The notes under the pieces: model-generated
Databases searched by the model: none
What the model saw: only the letters and a program-made list of their open reading frames with translations
What the model was told of the DNA's origin: nothing
Shown: in pieces, positions 25,976-35,218 of the stretch
Layout: every line of letters begins with the position of its first letter
Position numbering within the stretch: position 1 is the first letter of the stretch
Position numbers and translations under genes: made by a program
From: Gammaproteobacteria bacterium
Lineage (GTDB): Bacteria > Pseudomonadota > Gammaproteobacteria > Steroidobacterales > Steroidobacteraceae
Direction: 5' to 3'
Assembly (NCBI GenBank): GCA_028870355.1
Contig: JAGWPU010000141.1
Span: forward strand, 1-40,692
DNA length: 40,692 nt

Positions 25976-28534
25976 TCAGGGCGTCGCGCGCCGGAACCAC
26001 AGCGCCTTCAGCGCCTCGAGCACCGCGAACGACGCGACGCCGACCGCGACGCCGAGTCCGGCGCCGCGCCAGCCGAGCGTCGCGAAATGAAACAAGTGCG
26101 CGGCCGGGGCCCAGCCGACCGCGACCGCGAGCATCGCGATCACCGCGCCGAACAGCACCCACAGGAACCGGTTCGGGCGGCCCACGGCACTGCGGAAGGT
26201 CGTGCCGAAGCTGCGGTTCACCAGGATCAATGACAGGTTCGCGACGACCAGCGAGACGAACACGATCGCGCGCAGGCGTTCGGCCACGATCCCGGCACGC
26301 GCGCCGATCACCAGCAGCGCGGCGAGCAGCAGGAACGCCACCGTCCCCTGGGCCACCGCCCAGAGCACGCGCCGCGGCCGCAGCAGCGGCTCGCGCGGAT
26401 CCCGCGGAGGCCGGCGCATCACGTTCTCCTCCTCCGGCTCCGCTTCGAACACCAGCGAGCAGGCCGGATCGATGATCATCTCGAGGAATGCGATGTGGAT
26501 CGGCGACAGCACGAGCGGCAAGCCGAGCAGCAGCGGCGTGAGCGCGAGCCCCGCGATCGGAATGTGCACCGCGACGATGTACTCGACCGCCTTCACCAGG
26601 TTGTCGTAGATCCGGCGACCGAGCCGGATCGTCTTCACGATCGAGCCGAAGTCGTCGTCCAGCAGCACGATCGAGGAGGCTTCGCGCGCCACGTCCGTGC
26701 CGCGGCCGCCCATCGCGATTCCGATGTGCGCCGCCTTGATCGCCGGGGCGTCATTCACCCCATCGCCGGTCATCGCGACGACCTCGCCCGCCGCCTTCAG
26801 GCTTTGCACGATGCGCAGCTTGTCCGCGGGTCGGATCCGCGCGAACACGCCGGTCTCCAGGACGAGCGTCGCGAGGCGTGCATCGTCGACCGCGTCGAGT
26901 TGCTCGGCCGTCAGCACGCGCGTCGACTCGAGGCCGGCCTCCCGGCCGATCGCCGCCGCGGTCGCCGGATAGTCGCCGGTGATCATCACCACCCGGATTC
27001 CCGCCGATCGGCACTCGGCGACCGCGGCCGGCACGTTCGCGCGCAGCGGGTCCGCGAATCCGAGGAGTCCCGCGTATTCGAACGTGATGCCCCGCGGGGT
27101 ATCCGGCAGGTCGTCGACGCCGACGCCCGGTCCCAGTGTCGCCTCGGCGACTGCGAGCACGCGGATGCCGGAGTCGCCGAGCGCGTCGACCGCCGTGCCG
27201 AGCGCGCGGGCACGGTCCGCGGACAGACGGCACAGCGATGCGATCGCCTCGGCCGCGCCCTTCGCGTGCGCGGCGAGCCGGCCATCGTCGGTGCGCAGCA
27301 CGTTCGCGACCGCGAACAGGTCCGGACGCAGCCCGTAGGAGCGCACGATGCCGGGCGCGGGAGGCGCGGTCTCGCCGTGCGCGCGCGCGAGCGCATGCAC
27401 CGCGAGGTCCATCGGATCGACCGGGTCGTGCGCGGTCGCGCGCAGCGCGGCGCGCAGCGTGCGCCTCACCGGGTCCGGGAGCGGGCCCGGATCGCGCGAC
27501 CGCCAGCTCGCGCCGGGAGCGACCACGGCGGCGACGCTCATGCGGTTCTCCGTCAAGGTGCCGGTCTTGTCGGTGCACAGCACCGTGGTCGCGCCGAGCG
27601 TCTCGATCGCCGCGGCGCGCCGGGTGAGCACGCGTGCGCGCGAGATCCGCCACGCGCCCATCGCCATGAACACCGCGACCACCAGCGGAAATTCCTCCGG
27701 CAGGAGCGACATCCCGATCGCGATGCCGGCGAGCAGCGCATTCAGCCACGATCCGCGCAGGGTCCCGAACAGCACCACGACCGCAGCGCCCGCGAGCGCG
27801 CCGACGATCGAGAAGTCCCGCACGAGCCAGCGCAACTGCCGCTGCAGGTGGGCCTGTTCCAGTTCGATCCCGCGCAGCGCGTGACCGATCTGCCCCATCT
27901 CGCTGCGCGCGCCGGTCGCGTGCACCCGCGCCCGGCCGGTACCGCGAACGATCAACGTTCCCGCGTAGAGTCGCGGCGAATCGTCGCCACCGGGCGCTTC
28001 CCGCCGGTCCTCGGCGCCGGCGTCGCGGGGTCGCGCGGACTTGCGGACCGACACGGATTCGCCGGTGAGCAGCGACTCGTCGACCAGCAGGTCCTCCGCG
28101 GTGAGCAAGCTCGCATCCGCCGCGACACGATCCCCCTCGGCGACGATCATCAGGTCGCCGACCACGACCTCGCGTCCGGCGATCTGCACGCGCCGCCCGT
28201 CGCGGATCACGATCGCTCGCGGGCTCGCGAGATTGCGAAGCGTCTCGAGCACGCGCTCGGTGCGCGACTCCTGCACGATCGTGATCGATACGGACAGCGA
28301 GGCAAAGATCAGCAGGATCACGGCCTCGACGCGGTCGCCGAGCAGCAGGTAGACCGCCCCGCCGGCGATCAGCAGCGCGAACATCGGTTGTCGCAGCACC
28401 TCGAGGACGATGCGCACGAGGTTGCGGTGGTCGGCCGACGGCAGCTCGTTGTACCCGTCCTGCCGCAGCCGGGCGCCGGCCGCTTCGGCGGTGAGACCGC
28501 GCAGCTCGTCCGATGGGTCGCTTTCGATGGGCAC
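25976..28534 (-). CDS. P-type cation-transporting ATPase (P2-like)
   Basis: 852 residues. All core motifs are present: TGES in the actuator domain (about 157-160), phosphorylation site DKTGTLT (Asp about 322), KGAAE in the nucleotide domain, and TGDGVNDAPA in the hinge. It has an N-terminal cation-ATPase domain and about ten membrane spans. The fourth span carries PEEFP (about 279-283) instead of the PEGLP of SERCA-like pumps, and the sixth has IIDPACSLVFEAE, so the ion is uncertain; Ca2+, Mn2+ or monovalent cations are possible. The start is placed at the GTG at 28534 because GGAG lies 9 bases upstream; in-frame ATG 28564 and TTG 28591 lack a site. Convergent with the pseudokinase gene, divergent from the AI-2E-family gene. 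Confidence 0.87.
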   Translation of the reverse strand: MPIESDPSDELRGLTAEAAGARLRQDGYNELPSADHRNLVRIVLEVLRQPMFALLIAGGAVYLLLGDRVEAVILLIFASLSVSITIVQESRTERVLETLRNLASPRAIVIRDGRRVQIAGREVVVGDLMIVAEGDRVAADASLLTAEDLLVDESLLTGESVSVRKSARPRDAGAEDRREAPGGDDSPRLYAGTLIVRGTGRARVHATGARSEMGQIGHALRGIELEQAHLQRQLRWLVRDFSIVGALAGAAVVVLFGTLRGSWLNALLAGIAIGMSLLPEEFPLVVAVFMAMGAWRISRARVLTRRAAAIETLGATTVLCTDKTGTLTENRMSVAAVVAPGASWRSRDPGPLPDPVRRTLRAALRATAHDPVDPMDLAVHALARAHGETAPPAPGIVRSYGLRPDLFAVANVLRTDDGRLAAHAKGAAEAIASLCRLSADRARALGTAVDALGDSGIRVLAVAEATLGPGVGVDDLPDTPRGITFEYAGLLGFADPLRANVPAAVAECRSAGIRVVMITGDYPATAAAIGREAGLESTRVLTAEQLDAVDDARLATLVLETGVFARIRPADKLRIVQSLKAAGEVVAMTGDGVNDAPAIKAAHIGIAMGGRGTDVAREASSIVLLDDDFGSIVKTIRLGRRIYDNLVKAVEYIVAVHIPIAGLALTPLLLGLPLVLSPIHIAFLEMIIDPACSLVFEAEPEEENVMRRPPRDPREPLLRPRRVLWAVAQGTVAFLLLAALLVIGARAGIVAERLRAIVFVSLVVANLSLILVNRSFGTTFRSAVGRPNRFLWVLFGAVIAMLAVAVGWAPAAHLFHFATLGWRGAGLGVAVGVASFAVLEALKALWFRRATP

Positions 28535-28727
28535 GCTCGACCACTCCGTCGCTCGATCCCGCATCTTCGGGCGACCGCCGGTGCGGGGCAAGCCCGCGGA
28601 CCGGGTCGAGGTGCTCGCGGATCCCCGTAGATGCGTACGCGAATGCCGGCGACGCCGGTCGGCCGATTTTGCGCGACAATGGTCGAGACGCGGCGAAGGT
28701 CGCCAGCGGCTCGCGGAACGGACGGCT

Positions 28728-29768
28728 TTGGAACCCAGACGCCTCGTGCTCGTTCTCCTGATCGCGGCGCTCGCGCTCGCGTGCGTAACGGTGTTGCGAC
28801 CGTTCCTCGCGCCGCTCGCGTGGTCGCTGGTCCTGTGTTACGTGACCTGGCCGGTCTATCGGGTGCTGCGACGCCCGTTCGGGCGCCACCGGTCGGTCGC
28901 GGCGCTCGCGATGGTGCTGCTCGTGACCGCGGCGCTCGTGTTGCCGGCGCTGTGGCTGATCATGTCGATCGGCGACGAGGGGCGGATCGTCTTCAAGGCG
29001 CTCTCGACCGCAGCGACGAACGGTCGCCCGCTGCCGCAGTCCCTGCGTTCGATCCCGTGGCTCGGCGACGAGTTGCAGCGCCAGGTCGCGCACTGGCGCG
29101 CGGAGCCTGCACAGATCGGCCGCGAGATCAGCGACTGGATGCGACGCTCGACGTTGCGGATCACGGGGGTCCTTGGACGCGTCGGACGCGGCGCATCGCA
29201 GCTGTTGATCACGTTGATGACGGCGTTCTTCGTGTACCGCGATGCCGGCACGCTCGCGCGCAGCGCCCGGCGCACGCTCGACCGGCTCGCAGGCACGCGC
29301 CTCGATCCGTATCTCGCGGTCGCCACCACGACCACGCGCGCCGTCGCGTACGGACTCGTCGTGACCGCATTCGCTCAGGGACTGGTCGCGGGACTCGGTT
29401 ACTGGATGATCGGCGTCGAGGGCGCCACCCTGCTCGGAGCGCTGACCGGCGTGCTGTCCGTGGTGCCGGTGCTCGGCACCAGTCTCGTCTGGGGTTCGGT
29501 CGCCCTGTACCTGATCGCCGCCGGGCACGCGTGGCGCGGGATCGCGTTGCTCGCGTGGGGGATGCTCGCGGTGCATCCGACCGACAACCTGATCCGCCCG
29601 CTGCTGATCAGCAACATCGCGAAGATCCCGTTCCTGCCGACGTTCTTCGGCGTGATCGGCGGGATCGCCGCGTTCGGCTTGATCGGCGCGATCATCGGAC
29701 CGGTCGTGCTCGCGGTCGCGCTGGCGGTGTGGCGCGACTGGATCGAGCGCGATCCGGCGGCACCTTGA
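28728..29768 (+). CDS. AI-2E family (PerM/YdiK-like) membrane transporter
   Basis: 346 residues with about seven or eight hydrophobic spans in the layout of this family: two N-terminal helices (7-50), a third (about 58-85), a soluble central segment, then a cluster from about 145 to the end. The C-terminal signature HPTDNLIRPLLISN and FFGVIGGIAAFGLIGAIIGPVV is diagnostic. Family members export AI-2, Na+/H+ or other solutes; the cargo here is unknown. The only workable start is a TTG at 28728 (no ATG or GTG in frame nearby), so the N-terminus is tentative. Divergent from the P-type ATPase with 193 bases between chosen starts; ends 10 bases from the convergent glpD stop. Confidence 0.82.
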   Translation: MEPRRLVLVLLIAALALACVTVLRPFLAPLAWSLVLCYVTWPVYRVLRRPFGRHRSVAALAMVLLVTAALVLPALWLIMSIGDEGRIVFKALSTAATNGRPLPQSLRSIPWLGDELQRQVAHWRAEPAQIGREISDWMRRSTLRITGVLGRVGRGASQLLITLMTAFFVYRDAGTLARSARRTLDRLAGTRLDPYLAVATTTTRAVAYGLVVTAFAQGLVAGLGYWMIGVEGATLLGALTGVLSVVPVLGTSLVWGSVALYLIAAGHAWRGIALLAWGMLAVHPTDNLIRPLLISNIAKIPFLPTFFGVIGGIAAFGLIGAIIGPVVLAVALAVWRDWIERDPAAP

Positions 29769-29778
29769 GGTCCGCGAC

Positions 29779-31275
29779 TCAGTTCCCGAGCCACGCCCGT
29801 ACGCGGTCCGCCTCGGCCCGGTCGTAGCGCAGGCCGAGCTTGGACCGACGCCACAGCACGTCCTCGGCGCTGCGCGCCCATTCCCGGTCCCGCAGGTGCT
29901 GCAATTCCGCTTCGAACAGGTCGGGCGCGATCTCCTCGCCGAGCCCGCGCGTGTCGGCTGCGCCGCCGAGGATCCGTTCGGCGATCGTCCCGTACGCCCG
30001 GCAGAGGCGGTCGATCAAGGTCGCCGGAAACGCGGCGTATCGCTGCCGCATCGAGGCAGCGAACGCCTCGTAGCCTCCCGGCGGGAAGTCGCCACCGGGA
30101 AGCGCCGCGGAACGGGTCCATGACGCCGAACGCACACCGAGAGCCGGCAGCAACTGGGCGAGCGCGTGCTCCGCGAGCTTGCGATAGGTCGTGAGCTTGC
30201 CGCCGAACACGGACAGCATCGGTGCGCCGGCGGGCGGCGCGTCGAGGTCGAACACGTAGTCCCGCGTGATCGTCGAGGCGTTCTGCCCGCCGTCGTCGTG
30301 CAGGGGCCGCACGCCCGCATAACTCCAGCGCAGATCGACGGGCGAGATCGGACGCGGCAGGTAGTCGGACGCCGATCGGCACAGGTACTCGATCTCCTCG
30401 GCATCGGCCCGCAGTGCGGTCGGATCGCCGTCGAAGGGCACGTCGGTCGTGCCGATCAACGTGAACGCCTTCTCGTACGGGATCATGAACACGACCCGTC
30501 CGTCGCTGTTTTGCAGCGTGTAGGCCTGTTCGCCGGAGTAGACCCGCGGGACGACGATGTGGCTCCCCTTCACGAGGCGCACCGAGTTGCGCCGCGGTGC
30601 TCCACTGCCGCGCAGGATCTGCTCCACCCACGGCCCCGCCGCGTTCACGAGCGCCCGCGCGCGCACCGCGCGGCCGCCGCCCGGTCCGGCGAGCCGAACC
30701 CGCCATTCGCGCCCTTCGCGCTCCGCCGACTCGAAGGCGGTGCCGATCTCGACGCTCGCACCGCGCGAGCGTGCGTCGACCGCATTGGCCACGACCAGTC
30801 GCGCGTCATCGGCCCAGCAGTCGGAGTATTCGAAGCCGCGGCGGAACTCGGCGCGCAGCGGGTCGAGTTCGGGGTCGCGGCCACGCCGGAGCGTGCGCGT
30901 CGGCGGCAGGCGCTTGCGCCCGCCGATGTGATCGTAGAGCCACAGGCCCGTCCGCAAGATCCAGGCGGGCCGCAGGCCCCGGTGCAGCGGCAGCACGAAG
31001 CGCAGCGGCCAGATCAGATGACCCGCCGCGGCCAGCAGGACCTCCCGCTCCGCGAGGCTCTCGCGCACGAGACGGAACTGGTATTGCTCGAGATATCGCA
31101 ATCCGCCGTGAATCAGCTTCGACGAGGCCGACGAGGTCGCGTTGCCGAGGTCGCCGCGCTCGACGAGCAGCACCGACAGGCCGCGGCCGGCCGCGTCGCG
31201 CGCGATGCCGACGCCGTTGATCCCGCCGCCGACGACGACCAGATCGACCGAGGATGACTCAAGCGAATTCGTCAT
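29779..31275 (-). CDS. glpD: Aerobic glycerol-3-phosphate dehydrogenase
   Basis: 498 residues, standard for GlpD. A membrane-associated flavoenzyme that oxidises sn-glycerol 3-phosphate to dihydroxyacetone phosphate and passes electrons to quinone. The FAD motif VVVGGGINGVGIARDAAGRG (about 13-32), the family block SSKLIHGGLRYLEQYQF (about 51-67) and the C-terminal signature FGGKLTTYRKLAEHA are visible. It starts 119 bases downstream of the sulfoquinovosidase stop on the same strand, so co-transcription is possible. That places it where glycerol released from sulfoquinovosyl-glycerol would be needed, with GlpK encoded elsewhere in the window. The ribosome-binding site is weak. Confidence 0.93.
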   Translation of the reverse strand: MTNSLESSSVDLVVVGGGINGVGIARDAAGRGLSVLLVERGDLGNATSSASSKLIHGGLRYLEQYQFRLVRESLAEREVLLAAAGHLIWPLRFVLPLHRGLRPAWILRTGLWLYDHIGGRKRLPPTRTLRRGRDPELDPLRAEFRRGFEYSDCWADDARLVVANAVDARSRGASVEIGTAFESAEREGREWRVRLAGPGGGRAVRARALVNAAGPWVEQILRGSGAPRRNSVRLVKGSHIVVPRVYSGEQAYTLQNSDGRVVFMIPYEKAFTLIGTTDVPFDGDPTALRADAEEIEYLCRSASDYLPRPISPVDLRWSYAGVRPLHDDGGQNASTITRDYVFDLDAPPAGAPMLSVFGGKLTTYRKLAEHALAQLLPALGVRSASWTRSAALPGGDFPPGGYEAFAASMRQRYAAFPATLIDRLCRAYGTIAERILGGAADTRGLGEEIAPDLFEAELQHLRDREWARSAEDVLWRRSKLGLRYDRAEADRVRAWLGN

Positions 31276-31394
31276 GGCACGACACCAGCGGATGGATCAG
31301 CGCAGGCGACAGGTTACCGCAACCCGTCGCGCCCGAACGTCGCCGAACGCGTCGACGCGCATCGGATTCGCGCCGTTCCGCGCGCAGCGCGCCC

Positions 31395-33413
31395 TTACAG
31401 GGAGCGCAGCGCCACGAACAGCGCGGCGTGGCGGCTGTCCTTGCGATAGAACACCGGCGGCTGGCCGAGCGGCGCATCGACCTCGGCGTCGCTCCCGCCG
31501 GGGTGCTCGGCGCCGCTCCAGACGTGAATCCACCGGACGCCCGCCGGCAGGTACGTGGCCCAGCGCCGCGCTCCCGCGTCGATCACCGGCGCGACCAGCA
31601 CGTCCGGCCCGTAGAGATACGCGGTTTGCGTCGCATACGCGCGTTCGTCGTCCTCGAAATGCAGGAACAGAGGTCGCTGCACCGGCAGTCCGCGACGCTC
31701 GGCCTCGACACACAGATCGGCGAGATACGGAGACAGATGCCGGTACACGCGGGTCATTCGCGCGAAGTGCGCCAGGACTTGCGGGTCCTGGTCGATCTGC
31801 AGGTTCTCCGTCGGGCGATTCCCCTCGTGCGTGCGCATCACCGGCGTGAACGCCGCCATCTCCGCCCAGCGCTGCAGCAACTCGGCGGTGCGCACGTTCC
31901 CGAACAGGCTCGTGTAGCCGCCGATGTCGCTGTGGTGGTACGCATTGCCGAGCAGGCCCGACGACAGCGCCCCGCAGATCACCGTCTGCAGTCCGTCGTG
32001 GCGGCTGAAATCGACCGACTGATCGCCGGCCCAGAGCAATGGGCAGTATTTCTGCACACCGCTGAAACCGGCGCGCATGAAGAACACCACCTCGCCGGTC
32101 TTGCCACGGTTGGCGACCGCGTCCGCGTTCACCTTCGCCCACACGGTCGGCCACGCATTGTGCGCGAGCATGCCGTCGAGCCCGCTCGCGAGCCGCACGT
32201 CGACCGGCAGGTACTCGCCGAAGTCGGCCATCCATCCGGACAGGCCGAGGTCCAGCAGGTTCTGGCCGATCACGCGCTCTTCGAACCAGGCGCATGCGCC
32301 CGGGTGGGTGAAGTCGACCAGGCCGCACTCGAACTCGCCGAAGTCGACGAGGTAGATCTCGTCACGGTCCGCGCGCCGGATGAGATAGCCCGCGCTCGCG
32401 GCCTCCTGGAACAAGCCGCCGTCGGCGCACAGATAGGGGTTCACGTAGCCGAGGAATCGGATCCCGCGTTCGTCGAGCTCGCGGATCCGGCGATCGAGCC
32501 CCGGGTAGCGTTCCTGGTTCCAGCGCCAGTCCCAGAACAGGCGCTTGCCGAACGAGGTCTCGCGGATGCCGACCCAGTCCTCGCACCACAGCCCGCTGAC
32601 CGCGCTGCCCGCCGCGATGATCCGCTCCAGCCGTTCGAAGCTGCGCGCGCCGTCCTTCAAGCCGACGATCGCGCCGCGCAGCACCCACGCCGGCAGGCGC
32701 GGCTGCCGTCCGAAGCGCGCCGACAGGGTCTCGACCAGATCGAGGAAATGCGCCGCATGCCACACCTCGATCCGCGACGGCACCTCCCAGACCTCGATCT
32801 CGTGGAACGCCGCGTGACGGAAGTCGAACGCCGAGTACGCCGTGGTCTCGACGTGCAACGCGTAGCGGCTCGAGGACAGGTAAGTCGGCTGAGGATAGTT
32901 CGTGTGGTAGTAGTCGCCGCCGCCGCCGTTGCGACGGTCGGCCTCGAACGTGATCTGGGTCGATTTGTCGCGTCCGACGCCAGGTTCCGAGGTCCACAGC
33001 GGGAAACGGCGGCCCCGCAGGTCGAAATACGACAATTGCTCGCCGCCGCCCCAGATCCGCTCGTTCGCGCCCGCGGCGATGCGCAGCCAGAAGCGGTTCA
33101 CGCCGGGCGTTTCGCAGTACCACGACAACTCCAGGTGCCGGTCGGTCTCGGCGACGCCGAGCACGATCGCCGGTCCCGCGGAACCCGCGGCCGACAGCAC
33201 GATCTCGGCGCCGCCCGTTCGCGGCGTGATCCGCGCCTCGACCAGCGGCACCCGCTCGACGAGATAGTCGTCGATCTGGAAGTTGCCTTTGGTCATCCGC
33301 ACGTCCGCCTCGCCGACGCCGAGGTACGCGCAGGGCGCGTCCGACCGGTGGCGCAACAGGGTCACGCCGCCGATCACGAGGTCGAATCCGTTGGTGTGCT
33401 CGATCAGTGGCAT
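31395..33413 (-). CDS. Sulfoquinovosidase (GH31 alpha-glycosidase, YihQ/SQase type)
   Basis: 672 residues, close to E. coli YihQ, and alignable along the whole length. It hydrolyses alpha-sulfoquinovosides such as sulfoquinovosyl glycerol to free sulfoquinovose. Seen: WGGGEQLSYFDLRGRRFPLW and TSEPGVGRDK (121-150), which are SQase hallmarks; nucleophile Asp 397 in GWMADFGEYLP; and acid/base Asp 464 in WAGDQSVD. Sulfonate-pocket residues recalled from published SQase structures are Lys 253, Glu 278, Arg 291 (FGKR), Trp 294 and Tyr 500 (GGYTSLF), the KERWY set of the Agrobacterium enzyme rather than the QQRWY set of E. coli. Spacing fits too (25, 13 and 3 residues). No signal peptide, so cytoplasmic. 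Divergent from the GntR regulator. Confidence 0.92.
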   Translation of the reverse strand: MPLIEHTNGFDLVIGGVTLLRHRSDAPCAYLGVGEADVRMTKGNFQIDDYLVERVPLVEARITPRTGGAEIVLSAAGSAGPAIVLGVAETDRHLELSWYCETPGVNRFWLRIAAGANERIWGGGEQLSYFDLRGRRFPLWTSEPGVGRDKSTQITFEADRRNGGGGDYYHTNYPQPTYLSSSRYALHVETTAYSAFDFRHAAFHEIEVWEVPSRIEVWHAAHFLDLVETLSARFGRQPRLPAWVLRGAIVGLKDGARSFERLERIIAAGSAVSGLWCEDWVGIRETSFGKRLFWDWRWNQERYPGLDRRIRELDERGIRFLGYVNPYLCADGGLFQEAASAGYLIRRADRDEIYLVDFGEFECGLVDFTHPGACAWFEERVIGQNLLDLGLSGWMADFGEYLPVDVRLASGLDGMLAHNAWPTVWAKVNADAVANRGKTGEVVFFMRAGFSGVQKYCPLLWAGDQSVDFSRHDGLQTVICGALSSGLLGNAYHHSDIGGYTSLFGNVRTAELLQRWAEMAAFTPVMRTHEGNRPTENLQIDQDPQVLAHFARMTRVYRHLSPYLADLCVEAERRGLPVQRPLFLHFEDDERAYATQTAYLYGPDVLVAPVIDAGARRWATYLPAGVRWIHVWSGAEHPGGSDAEVDAPLGQPPVFYRKDSRHAALFVALRSL

Positions 33414-33538
33414 CGCGTCAGCTCGCGGTCGCGGCGACGGAGCGCCGGATCGATGGAATCGTCGTCATGGATCGATCACGCCCTCGCGGTCGGAGTGGAT
33501 TCGGGCGCCGGCGCGACGCTTGCCCGACACCGCTAACC

Positions 33539-33555
33539 CTTATATCTTATATAAG
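33539..33555. promoter_or_regulatory. Operator 1 of the SQ locus: perfect 7-3-7 inverted repeat
   Basis: CTTATATCTTATATAAG has arms CTTATAT and ATATAAG that are exact reverse complements around CTT. It lies in the 262-base divergent gap between the sulfoquinovosidase and GntR genes, in one of the few AT-rich spots of the region. A near-copy is at 39584-39600. It overlaps plausible promoter boxes on both strands: TTGCCC-N17-TATCTT (plus, from 33520) and TTGCGA-N16-TATAAG (minus, from 33573). Likely the binding site of the adjacent GntR/UTRA protein, giving repression until an SQ-derived ligand binds. The rest of this gap shows nothing further. Confidence 0.72.
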
Positions 33556-33675
33556 ACTCGATCGACCTCGCAAGCCGACCTCGCCCGCCGCAGCGGCGAC
33601 GCCCTGCCGAGGGGCCGGGATGGACAGCGTCACCGGCTTCATCGTAGTGTCCTGCCATCCGCCATGGAGACTCCC

Positions 33676-34395
33676 GTGACCCAGACGCCGGGCTATCGCC
33701 CCCTGTATCGACAGGTCTACGACATTGTCGTGAGCCGTGTCGTCCAGGGTGCGTGGCGTCCCGGCGAAGCGCTGCCGAGCGAGCAGAGCCTCGCGAAGGA
33801 ACTCGGGGTGAGCCAAGGCACGGTGCGCAAGGTCCTCGACGCGCTGACCGCGGAGAAATTGCTCGAGCGACGCCAGGGCAAGGGAACCTACATCGCCGAG
33901 CACACCCAGGAACGCTCGCTGTTCCGCTTCTTCCGGATCTCGCGTCCCGGGGGCGAGCGCCTGAAGCCCGCGCGCGCGAACGAGACGGTGAAGGTGCGCG
34001 TCGCGCGCTCGGCCGAACGCGCGAAGCTCGATCTCGAGCGCGACGCCCGGGTCGTGGAGATCACCCGCACCCGCCTGATCGACGGACGCCCGGCGCTGCA
34101 CGAGGTGATCGCGCTCCCCGCGCACCTGTTCGCGGGCATCGAGAAGCGCGCCGAGCTGCCGAACACGCTCTATTCGTTGTACCAGACGGACTATGGCATC
34201 AACATCGTCGCGACGCGCGAAGAGGTCCGTGCGGATCTCGCGAACGCGACGGACCACCGGATCCTCGGCGTGCCGGTGGGCAGCCCGATCCTCGTGATCG
34301 ACCGCGTCGCGTTGTCGCTCCAGGAGCGCAAGGTCGAGTGGCGCGTGAGCCGGGTGAAGTCCGACAACCTCGTCTACGCGGTGACCTTGACCTGA
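33676..34395 (+). CDS. GntR-family (HutC/UTRA) transcriptional regulator of the SQ locus
   Basis: 239 residues. The N-terminal winged helix (about 5-72) has PLYRQVYDIVVSRVVQGAWRPG, then LPSEQSLAKELGVSQGTVRKVLD and RRQGKGTYI, typical of GntR. The rest is a UTRA ligand-binding domain as in HutC-type regulators, which usually sense a sugar or amino-acid metabolite. GTG 33676 is preferred because GGAG sits 6 bases before it; ATG 33664 is the alternative and has no such site. Divergent from the sulfoquinovosidase and convergent with the SQ operon (19 bases between stops). The repeated 17-bp inverted repeat in both divergent promoters is its most likely target. The ligand is probably SQ or a sulfo-ED intermediate (inference). 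Confidence 0.87.
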   Translation: MTQTPGYRPLYRQVYDIVVSRVVQGAWRPGEALPSEQSLAKELGVSQGTVRKVLDALTAEKLLERRQGKGTYIAEHTQERSLFRFFRISRPGGERLKPARANETVKVRVARSAERAKLDLERDARVVEITRTRLIDGRPALHEVIALPAHLFAGIEKRAELPNTLYSLYQTDYGINIVATREEVRADLANATDHRILGVPVGSPILVIDRVALSLQERKVEWRVSRVKSDNLVYAVTLT

Positions 34396-34414
34396 GCGCC
34401 CCGCGGGCGGCCGG

Positions 34415-35218
<804 letters not shown>

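Noticed and set aside
31395-33413. Generic alpha-glucosidase or alpha-xylosidase annotation for the GH31 protein
   Set aside because: Full-length similarity to YihQ, the SQase hallmark blocks and the sulfonate-pocket residues, together with the pathway neighbours, favour sulfoquinovosidase.
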